Made by a program: the position numbers and the translations under genes. From Bactericera cockerelli (lineage: Eukaryota > Arthropoda > Insecta > Hemiptera > Triozidae), in the NCBI GenBank assembly GCA_024516035.1, contig CM044966.1:15762346-15826345 (forward strand): 64,000 nucleotides of DNA, given 5' to 3'. The notes beneath the pieces were generated by a model, which worked only from the letters and a program-made list of their open reading frames with translations, did not search any database and was not told the origin of the DNA. Shown here one piece after another: positions 8,820-20,800 of the stretch; the first letter of the stretch is position 1, and each line of letters begins with the position of its first letter.

Positions 8820-11800
8820 CTGGTGGGAGGAAACAATAGTTTGTTTATTTTTTTAATTTTTTTTTCTTAATGAAACCAAACCATTTAACATCTGTAAAGG
8901 AGAACGAGAAAAGTGAAGTATGTATATGTGAAATTTAAATATTCTATTATATTAAAGTGATGTTTTTCAACTTTATAGTTATATACACCACTCTGGTAGA
9001 AAATGTTTTGAGCATTAACCTTGCCTGGTGGTTGCCTTCCACTAAAGAGTGTTATTAATGTTATTATTAAGTATTATGGGAGTGTTTCTCATTTATTTAA
9101 ATGGTACAAAGTATTTTATCGATGGGCTTAACAGCAAACATAGATAAATATCAGGTTGAGGTTGGAAAGTCCAGCGTTATTATTATTAGAACTTACTTGA
9201 GGTTGTTGATGTACTAGGGATGGTTAGCTTCTAGTAGGGGCAGCAGGGAAGACACCAGCCACTGGTTGTCACAGTCAATGGGTCATAGGCTATTTCTACG
9301 TCAAAGGACTATTGATCTTTTTTGGGAGCCATTAAATTGTTAGTAGGTTCTAACAACCTAAAGTTCTAACAACTCACTTGAGGTTGTTGATGTACTGGGG
9401 ATGATTGGCTTCCAGCAGGGGCAGCAGGGAAGACACCAGCCACTGGTTGTCGCAGTCACACATCCACGGGTTGTGCCTAATGTCCAGGACCTTCAGCTTA
9501 TCCCAGCGAGCTACCAGGGTGCCTTCTAGCCTTTGCAGAGCGTTGTTGCTTAGTACAAGCTGGGGGGAATTGTAATCAATTGAACAAGTTAATCATAAAA
9601 TAAAATAAGGGTTGGGTGGAAGAGATGGCCACAGACACACATCCACGGGTTGTACCTAATGTCCAGGACCTTCAGCTTATCCCAGCGAGCTACCAGGGTG
9701 CCTTCTAGCCTTTGCAGAGCGTTGTTGCTTAGTACAAGCTGGGGGAAATTGTAATCAATTGAACAATATAAAATCCCAAGATATAAAATCACTTGAACAT
9801 CGAAGAAATATGCTAGACCTAACATTCCTACACAAGATCATTATTAATAAAATAGATCCTCCAGACTTACTTGATCAACTCGATTTTCATGTAAAACAAT
9901 TTAACTCCAGGAATAAAAATACTTTCAAACTTCGTAGGAATAGAACAAACATAGGCGAATTCTCCCCACTCCAGCGAATGCAAAAACTAGGGAACAATAT
10001 AGCTGAAAAAGTTGATATAGTTTTTTGTTGTCAAAATGAGCTGTGCATATGATTTTTGTTTGTATTTTAATATTGTAATGATGTTTATATTTTAATATTG
10101 TAATAAATGGGAATACATCCCGTCAATTCTTGTTTTAAAAAAAAACCAAGTTAATCATAAGACGGGATACAGAGGGATGAACCTGGGAGGAGTGAATTCA
10201 GAGAGGAGTGCAGAGAGGTGGAAAGAGAGGGGGTGAAGGTGTTCTCAATTTGATATCATTTGTTTTTGGCTGGTCAGTGGTTATACTCATTCTATTGAGT
10301 GGGGCGTTCTTCCTTTTGTGGCCGCGAGGTGGTGTTTTTGGGGGGATATCAGTTCTTCTTGTACGAAAATATAGATTCATACACTACTAAAACGTTATGA
10401 AGTTAATCATAAAATAAAAGTAAGTAAATTAATAGTTTAAAGTTATCATATTTGTATTAATCACTTTCGTGATATCACAACCACTCAAACTCGCTGTACT
10501 AAATCTACACTTGAACCACCGACCTCCAGGTTACAAGTCCGCCTCCTTATTTATGGATCAAGCTACTCAGATCGGTAAGTAAATTAATAGTAGGTTATCT
10601 CTAGCATTTTTTTTTTGTTTAATGTCTAGAAAAAGCCAAAATAAACTAGCATAAGTTCAGATAAAAATATTATGTAAACTGTCATTGTTATATATTTGAA
10701 CCATTTACTTGTCATGTATTTTTTTAAAAATGTCGTTTTCAAATGTTGGTCAAATCACGATTGCGTTTTAACCCTTTATTTCCTGGAAATTGACAAACTA
10801 GCTACTCAAATTAAGCTCACCCAGCCTGAGTGGGGCCGGGAATAGGCAGCACCACGAACCTTTATCATAAATGAGAGATAAAAACCTATCGATCAGATGA
10901 ATCGAATATCGAAGACTAGCCACCCAGCCTTTGCGGGGCATTTCTACTGTACACAATCCGAAGAATAATGGTTAATAATAATAATAATAATAAGTAACTA
11001 TATTTGTTTTCATTTACATTTCAATTCCTATTACATCTCCATGAAGTACTGTTGTACTTTTCGGGAGATGTAAGTAATTTTCTCATATATCAGTTCTTTT
11101 TTATAATTATTTTATTTTCATTGTTTCTTCTTATTTTTTATTTCTATTTTACCCAATTATATTTCATTATTTGTAGTAATAAGGTGTTAATTTGTCAGAT
11201 TAATTATTTTGATCTCCTATATTAATAATAATAATAATAATTCCGTGTACGTGAGATAGGTATTGATACAAATCGCGGTGGTGAGAGAATTATATGTACG
11301 CCTAGATCCAATGTCTAGGCTCCTTGCTGGCGGAGGCTGGAGTGTTCTCCTATTTTAAGTTTTCTCTTATATCCAGGATCGACTTTTCTCTTTAATTTAT
11401 TTATTTAGAAACTCTTTATTAGTAGAACATAATATACAGACAAAAAATGGAAAAAATTAATATAAAAATTGACAAAATTAATAATATAAACAAGAAAAAA
11501 AAAAAAATAAATAATAAACAAAATATATACATTATGTCCTAACTAAATGGCGGGGTTATTGCCTATGGCAATCTTTTCCACCCATCCCTTTATCACCTTT
11601 TCCAGTGGCGGCCACACAGTGGTCCACGTCTGCCCATCCTCGGACACCTGAGTCCGACTGAACGCGGCCGAATGGATCAAGGTCAGCCTCGAGTTGTTGG
11701 CGGCCGAGAAGGACTGGAGGGCCCCCAGGTTGGACAAACTGTTGGCCTGCAGGGAGACCAGCTCCGGCATGTAGCTGAGGGACAGGGTGTGCAGTTTGGG

Positions 11801-14800
11801 AAGCGCTGGGAACGATCTGAGAAAGAAAAGTGCGTTTAATTTTTTTTATTATTATTATTTGTGAAATCTGTTTTTTGTTTTGTTTTGTTTTTGTTTTTTT
11901 TTTTTTTTTTTTAAACAGAAGGAAAAGAGAACAAAACAGTAGAGGATAAAATAGAATAGAAAATGAAACAGAATAGAATTGAAGAGAATAGACTCACTTT
12001 GTTTACCCGCTAGAATATGAAATGATTTGTTTACCCGCTAGACTAGGAGGACTAGGAATTGTTGATCCTACAGCAAATGTAGTTCAATCATTTGAAACTT
12101 CATTAAAAGCTAATGAAAAACTTATTACTGCTATCCAGACTGGTAACAATGTTCAGAATGATGCTCACTACAACCATGCTACGAAAATAATTCATGAAGA
12201 AAGAGATAAAAGAAAAGAACATGAAAAAATCAAATCAGTGGAGATTCTAGAAAAATTGTCTGATAAATCAAAAAGAAGTATCCGAAGAAGCATACAATAC
12301 AAAACTTCTCAATGGTTAACAATACTACCAACGTATGCGGATAAAACTGATTTAACTGCAATGCAGTTCAGAGATGCCATTTCCATCAGATATGGACACG
12401 AACCTCAGAACATGCCAGAATATTGTGATGGATGTGGTGCTGGTGATTTCAATCTAAACCATGCCCTCAACGGTAAGAAGGGAGGACTCATCAAGCAGGG
12501 CCACGACCAGCATCGAGATGATGTGAGAGACTGGGCTGAATTAGCATGGGGTCCAGCAATTATTGAACCTGTGATGAGAGAGGCCTCATTGAATGAACCA
12601 GCCCTGATAGGTGACGTGATGTTGACCGGTGTATGGGAGTCAGCACGAAAGGCGTTCTTTGATACTCGCATCACCAATGCTGACGCTGTATCGTATGGTT
12701 CCCGTCCCTGGTCTTCAATTTCACAGTCACAATCACATGAAAAACATATGAAATACGATCGTGCTGCTGAAGATCTGAGGGCTTCTTTTGTGCCTCTAGT
12801 TGTGTCATGTGATGGTGCTGTAGGTAGAGAATATGAAAGTTTTATCAAGAAAACAGCAGAAAAATTAAGCCACAAGTGGAACAGAACATATGGAAAAATT
12901 CTTCAATGGCTCAGAGTTAAAATAGAAATTTCAATTATTAATGCTACGAGTATGAGGATCAGAGGAACTCGGAGAAGAATTCGTGGTGTTGGTTGTGAAG
13001 ATGGGGCGGGAGTGTTTGATGTTGCCGAGATATGATTGTAAAGAGTATTTTTATGTAATAATCTCAATATATTGGTTTGAGTAGTTGTTATACCTCCAAA
13101 AAAAAAAAAAAAAAAATCAAAATACCTAATAATTATAATTATAAAAATGAGGCCAGAGTTATACAGTTAACTATTGATTGATACATAGACTCACTTAATA
13201 ACAGGTATGGGGTTTCCATTCAAGTTGAGAACTTGAAGATCATGCGACTGCGCCAGTTGTTCTGGTACAGAGTGGAACTGGTTGAATGAGAGGTCGAGGG
13301 TGTGGAGGTAGAATAGAATAGAATTGAAGAAGAGACAAAAAAGAAGACGAAGAGAGAATAAAATAGAAGAAAGAAGAAAAGAAAGGAATATAAAAAAGTG
13401 AAGAGAAAAAAAAAGAGAAGAGAATGGAAGATGAGAAAAAAATATAAAATAGAATGGAAACAAAGGGAATAGAATAGAGTATAGAAAGAAAAGTGAACCT
13501 AATAGAATAGCATGGGGTCTATCCCCGACGACAACAAAATGGACGAAGTTTTCTATTTGTAAAAACTAAATAAAGCATTGGTATAGAATAGGATAAAATA
13601 GATTAGAAAAAGAAGGGGATAAAATGGAATAGAATAAGATCAAAAAGAGAACATAATAGCCAGACTAGAAGAAAATAGACTCACTTAATAACAGGTATGG
13701 GGTTTCCATTCAAGTTGAGAACTTGAAGATCGTGCGACTGCGCCAATTGTTCAGGTACAGAGTGGAACTGGTTGAATGAGAGGTCGAGGGTGTGGAGGTA
13801 GCGGGGGGTGTGGAGGAGGTGATTGGGGAGTGCGGTGAGGCCGGTGCCGCTCAGGTCTAGAATCTGTGGAAGTAACAAAGTCAATGGTGGACGAGTTTTA
13901 ATTGGGACTCGCACGATCCAATTTTTTTTACCAAACAGAGTCCCTGGAGAAAAAAAATATTAATACAATCTAGTTCTTAAAACTAATAAGTATTTTTATT
14001 CTAATCAACTACCAATGTAAATTAAAATAACTGATGTACATGGACATCAGCAGACTCGCCACCCTAATAAGGCGATATTATTATTATGAATTATTATAAA
14101 AGGTTCACCTTGAGATAGGGTATGGATGAGAGAGCTATGGAGGTGGGCATGTCTATCACACCCAGGGGATTGTTGCCCACGTGAAGTTCCTCCAGGCTGG
14201 GCAGATGCTCAAACAGATCAGCGTTGAGGCTGTGAAAGTCGTTGTAGCTCAGGTTGAGAATCTTCAGACTCTTGAGGGGCTCGTAGGAGTCCGGTGCGTA
14301 GTTGCCCTGTGGAGGATAGAAGAGAAGAGTTAGGGTGCGTAGTTTCCCTGTGGAGGATAGAAGAGAAGAGTTAGGATGCGTAGTTTCCCTGTGGAGAATA
14401 GAAGAGAACAGTTAGGGTGTAGCTCAGGTTGAGAATCTTCAGACTCTTGAGGGGCTCGTAGGAGTCCGGTGCGTAGTTGCCCTGTGGAGAATAGAAGAGA
14501 AGAGTTAGGGTGCGTAGTTGTCCTGTGGAGAATAGAAGAGAAGAGTTAGGGTGCGTAGTTGTCCTGTGGAGGATAGAAGAGAATAGTTAGGGTGCGTAGT
14601 TGTCCTGTGGAGAATAGAAGAGAAGAGTTAGGGTGCGTAGTTGCCCTGTGGAGAATAGAAGAGAAGAGTTAGGGTGCGTAGTTGTCCTGTGGAGGATAGA
14701 AGAGAAGAGTTAGGGTGCGTAGTTGTCCTGTGGAGAATAGAAGAGAAGAGTTAGGGTGCGTAGTTGCCCTGTGGAGGATAGAAGAGAAGAGTTAGGGTGC

Positions 14801-17800
14801 GTAGTTGCCCTGTGGAGAATAGAAGAGAAGAGTTAGGGTGTAGCTCAGGTTGAGAATCTTCAGACTCTTGAGGGGCTCGTAGGAGTCCGGTGCGTAGTTG
14901 CCCTGTGGAGAATAGAAGAGAAGAGTTAGGGTGCGTAGTTGTCCTGTGGAGAATAGAAGAGAAGAGTTAGGGTGCGTAGTTGTCCTGTGGAGAATAGAAG
15001 AGAAGAGTTAGGGTGCGTAGTTGCCCTGTGGAGAATAGAAGAGAAGAGTTAGGGTGCGTAGTTGTCCTGTGGAGAATAGAAGAGAAGAGTTAGGGTGCGT
15101 AGTTGTCCTGTGGAGGATAGAAGAGAAGAGTTAGGGTGCGTAGTTGTCCTGTGGAGAATAGAAGAGAAGAGTTAGGGTGCGTAGTTGCCCTGTGGAGGAT
15201 AGAAGAGAAGAGTTAGGGTGCGTAGTTTCCCTGTGGAGGATAGAAGAGAAGAGTTAGGGTGCGTAGTTTCCCTGTGGAGAATAGAAGAGAAGAGTTAGGG
15301 TGTAGCTCAGGTTGAGAATCTTCAGACTCTTGAGGGGCTCGTAGGAGTCCGGTGCGTAGTTGCCCTGTGGAGAATAGAAGAGAAGAGTTAGGGTGCGTAG
15401 TTGTTCTGTGGAGAATAGAAGAGAAGAGTTAGGGTGCGTAGTTGTCCTGTGGAGAATAGAAGAGAAGAGTTAGGGTGCGTAGTTGTCCTGTGGAGGATAG
15501 AAGAGAAGAGTTAGGGTGCGTAGTTGCCCTGTGGAGAATAGAAGAGAAGAGTTAGGGTGCGTAGTTGTCCTGTGGAGGATAGAAGAGAAGAGTTAGGGTG
15601 CGTAGTTGTCCTGTGGAGAATAGAAGAGAAGAGTTAGGGTGCGTAGTTGCCCTGTGGAGGATAGAAGAGAAGAGTTAGGGTGCGTAGTTGCCCTGTGGAG
15701 AATAGAAGAGAAGAGTTAGGGTGTAGCTCAGGTTGAGAATCTTCAGACTCTTGAGGGGCTCGTAGGAGTCCGGTGCATAGTTGCCCTGTGGAGGATAGAA
15801 GAGAAGAGTTAGGGTGCGTAGTTGCCCTGTGGAGAATAGAAGAGAAGAGTTAGGGTGTAGCTCAGGTTGAGAATCTTCAGACTCTTCAGGGGCTCGTAGG
15901 AGTCCGGTGCGTAGTTGCCCTGTGGAGGATAGAAGAGAAGAGTTAGGGTGCGTAGTTGCCCTGTGGAGAATAGAAGAGAAGAGTTAGGGTGCGTAGTTTC
16001 CCTGTGGAGAATAGAAGAGAACAGTTAGGGTGTAGCTCAGGTTGAGAATCTTCAGACTCTTCAGGGGCTCGTAGGAGTCTGGTGCGTAGTTTCCCTGTAG
16101 AGGATAATAATAATAATTTTATTTTATTGTATATTTCCAAACACAGAGCTTATGGTACAAAGTCAGACATGATAAGTTTTGCTAAAATACATAATAATAC
16201 TTAAATATAATCTAAAATTGCATTACAATCCAATAAACAATATTATCCAATAGGATAATAATCCAATAAACCCTTGGTAAACTTCAAGCCAGCCTGGTTT
16301 TTTAGGAATGGCCAGATTGGCTAGGTCTCCTCTACAATTAATACTGGGACCTAATTAGATCATTTTTATGAGCGCCTTTTATTTAGCTGGTTATGCAATG
16401 TGAAATACAGATAAGTAAATGTAGAATATATATTTAACAATAATTATGATCTGTTAGAAATAGTTCATTTAGTTCTCTATAACAATTCATTTGATCTGCT
16501 ATGAATAGTTAATTTCGTTCACAATAACAGTTCATTTGATCTGCAATGAATAGTTCATTTAGTTCAGTAAAGTTCATCTGTAGTCCGTTCCAAAAACATT
16601 TTCTACTCTCCAAATCTCCCTTTCAACAGTCACACGACGCACTCTGCAGATTGGTTAATTTGAGCGCAATAATCAATCAGAGTGCGTTGTGTGACGGTTG
16701 AAACGGAGATTTTGAGACTGGAGAGTGTTTCTGGAATGGGCTACTTATTATTATTATTTAATAATTTATTGCGCATCTTTATTGGCAATCTACATACTGC
16801 AACACAGGACATGAAATGAAAATAATTCAATAGAGAATGTACTGAACCAAGGGGCGAGGTCTATACGGGGAAACTGCATTCAAAATTTTAGCAAAATTTC
16901 ATTTGTAGGTTTTAGCTTTCAAGGAGTAGTAATCACTTGATAAGTGTTCTCAATCAGTGTTTTCACAATGTTAAAGGGCCGCATTAGGTTTCTGGAATGG
17001 GCTACTGATCTGCTAGTTACAGTTCATCTAGTCCAATGGAACAGTTCAGTACAGTTCATCTAGTTCCGTGAAACAGTTCAGTACAGATCACCTAGTTCAA
17101 GTGGAACAGTTCAGTACAGTTCATCTAGTTCAATGGAACAGTCCAGTACAGTTCATCTAGTTCAGTGAACAGTTCAGTACAGTTCATCTAGTTCAGTGGA
17201 ACAGTTCATCTAGTTCAGTGGAACAGTTCAGCTCACCTGGAAAACATTGGGAGTCAGCACAAAGCTGTTGAGCTTCGTATGACTCAGATCTAGCGTCAGC
17301 AAGTTGGTAAGCAGCTTGAAGACGCCATCTTCAATGACCTTGAGAGGGTTGTTACTGAGACAGAGCCTGGTGATCTGCTCCAACCTGGAATAGATTCAGC
17401 ATTATTATTATTATTGTTTTTCTAAATTATTTTCAAACGCATCATTTATTATGCAATTACATGAAAATTTACAAAGGGGAAAGAATAATATAATTATATA
17501 CCTACCTATGTTAAAAAAAATATTTACCGACCTTAGTAGCTTGATCGATAAGGCGGCGGACTTGTAACCTGGAGGTCGGTGGTTCAAGTCCCGGTTTCAG
17601 CGTGGATTTAGTAAAGCGAGTTTGAGTAGTTGTGATATCCCAAAAGTGATTAACACAAATATGAGAATTAAAAAAATATATACATATATATATATGGATT
17701 TTATTGGGTTCGACATTGTTGCTACTACCAACTAAACGGTTCTTAAAAATTGAAGATTGAATTGAATTTTTTTTTTTTTTAATTTGGGTTTAACGTCGCT

Positions 17801-20800
17801 TTCAACTGCATGGTCGGGTATAAATAAATAAAATAAATAAATAAAAAAAAATTAAAAAAATAATAATAATAAAATAAATAAAAAATAAATAAAATATAAA
17901 TTTAAACTGGCAACAAAAAAAAAATATTTCCACAACTCACCGAGGAAACTGGGTGACCTTCTCAATGTCGTTGTTGGACAAGCACACGGTGGTGTACTTA
18001 TAGGACAGGAGAGGGCTGGACAGCAGGGATGTGTAGTTGTGCTGGAGGGCCTTGCGGTTGCAACTCAGCAGACTGGTGGCCTCCTTGCAGTCGCAGACCA
18101 GGCAGGGATCCACCGCGTCCTTTCTGGAGTACACCGCGTCCTTCGCAGAGGTCACAGCGTCCTTCATAGAGGTCACAGCGTTCTGGGACCCAATGCTCTG
18201 CCTTGAGGTATCCTTGCCTGGAATGAATTATTATAGAAATTAGAAATGACTATGTGCTATTACTTGGAGACACTGCGTCCTTTGTAGAGGTCACAGCGTC
18301 CTTCATAGAGGTCACAGCGTTCTGGGACCCAACGCTCAACGCTTTACCAACGCTTAACAAATTTATGCGTCCAACTTTGAACAGCTGATGGCCCCTCTTT
18401 CAACAAATCCCGGCTTCTGATTGGTTCAATTTATTTGAATTTTTTGTTTACCTCATGCAGTGGCGGGTATCTAAACATCCTTAATTTTTACATCAGATAC
18501 CATCTTATATTTCTACATAAAGAGTAGAAAATAAGGAAAGTAAAAGTGGAAGCAAAGAAAAAATTAACTGATAGGTAAGTATGAATAAAGTAAAAATATT
18601 ATTTTAGAAGAATGAGGTAGTTTAGGTACCCAGTCTTTCGCGAGAGAAAAATTACTACACTTCGGCGCAGGTTTTGAAATTAGCTGATGGTCCCTCTAGT
18701 ATAAACAGTATCAGTATAAACAGAAAAGTGAGAAGTTGTATTAGATGTACATGAATATCAGAACATACCTGGACAGCTATTTCGAGCTTATTTTCTCTCA
18801 TCAAAATATTATTTTACAGATACCTCTTGGACGCAAATCTTGATACATCGGGTTCCCTCTATGTTCTATGATCTCAGTGCAAAAACGTCTGTGAATTCCG
18901 CCCTAATTCACTTTGAATATACGTTTTTGTAATACCTCTGTGGCGCTAAGTCATGGATTGCGTACAGTGTAAGATAGGGAAAACCGACGCTTAGCAATGA
19001 CTTGTGATATAGAATTCTGATTCATCTACAATACTGATTCATGCACTGTTGGTCAAGTGGTTAAGGCGATAGTCTGGTGATCCAGGTAGCGTTGGGATCC
19101 GTCGGTTCTAATTTCACCCAGTGCATGCATTTTTCCTCATTCATATGAGTTTGCGACCACACAATAATACTCCTCTGTCCTCTGAGGGTTAGGTGGTAGA
19201 AAAAGCTTTGAACATTTACCTAGCTTGTTGTTTAGCTTGAAAAAAAGATTTTTTTTTATTATCAATTATTGTTATTTGAAAAATTGACCACATGATAATG
19301 ACATCAACACGAATGGCAATATAATGGGAATCTTTAGTCCAGCTTGTGTAAGGTAAATAAATTTCTATGACTATCTACTAGCTGTTTCACCCGTGCTTCG
19401 CTACGGTTATTTCGGACCAGAAAATTCCGATATCTTGAAAATGGTAATAGATATGTATTTTAATTTTGATAATTTCTTGACTGTGGTCTGTCTATCGTTT
19501 AAAGGGGGTCAACTCACATGAAAATTTCAATATCTGTAACCGTTTGTATTTTATTATTGATAATTTCTTGACTGTGGTTTGACGGTGGTTTAGGGGGCGT
19601 CAACTCTCATGAAAAATGCCATATCTGTTATCGTTCGGGCTGTGGTATTGTAAACAGACAACCCCTAAGAGGACATAGTCAGCCAATCAGACATGCACAG
19701 ATTTGAGTTTTATAGATATAGATAATAAGGCCTGTCATAAATAAAAATACTGCACTTCAAAACGCAATGAACAAATATACAAAATCTAAAATATTTAATA
19801 AATTATACCTATTTTTTACACAAAATAAAACTTGCTTTTGAACTGCTCAACAAAGAATTGACAACAGACATGATTCAAACAGTCTAGTCTTTTGGAGTAA
19901 AAAATTATACATTAATAATGCATGTTACATGTTAATGTATAAATAATAAATTATGAAGTTAATCGAACTCATGGTGCCACAATTATTCAAATTTACTTTA
20001 CTAAATCTTTACAAAACACTATCTTGAAAACATTTTCCCGACGAAAAATGGAAGCTATGTATTATATACCCCCCTCAGATCATTTTATTCAAGTAAAGCT
20101 CATTTCCAAAATTTGTAACACACTCGTAGAAGGATGGTTTTTAGAGACACGCATTCAAATATTTCCAAAGCAAAGGAGAACCCAATATGTCACAATTTTA
20201 TTATTAAATGAAAATACAGAGGGTGAGGTAAAATACGATTAATATACAATTAATTGAAGATACAATGTTTTTTCTGGATAACCCACCACCAGAAGACTCT
20301 AAACTATTCTTACTGGAAGGTACATTATTGTCCTTCCTATAGGCCTTGCCTGAGGACCCACCACCATTGTCAGAAGACTCTAAACTATTCTTACTGGAAG
20401 TCACATCATTGTCCTTTCTATAGGACACCCCGGATCCGACATTGTTGCCACCACTGGACAGACCAGTGTCCTTGACAGCGGACGCACTCCTATCCTTCCC
20501 AGATGACGGACGAACGTCTTTGCTCGAAGACAAGTCACCTTGAGCGGACGATCCATCACTGATGCCGTTCCCAGAAAGACTGATGGTCTTGCCGCCACTG
20601 TCCTTCAGCACACCAGCGTCCGCGATCATTGAAGGATCGATCACACCCGAACTCACACGATCGTCTTCGATCAAGTTCGTCGGTTTTCCCGACGCTCCAG
20701 TGGCGTCGCTGAGTCTGACGGCGGGATCGAGAACAGTGTCGGCGCTCTTGACGGGGCTGGGGATCATCAGATCGCTCACCACCAGTTTGGGGTGGGGGGC

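Noticed and set aside
10208..10390. 60-codon hydrophobic frame
   Set aside because: No homology, no splice context, in an intron; likely chance.
12405..12875. 156-codon minus-strand frame
   Set aside because: Antisense of the retroelement ORF at 12022-13035.
14307..16098. Regularly spaced repeats resembling a CRISPR array
   Set aside because: Units are contiguous with no unique spacers, in an intron of a eukaryotic gene; it is a minisatellite.
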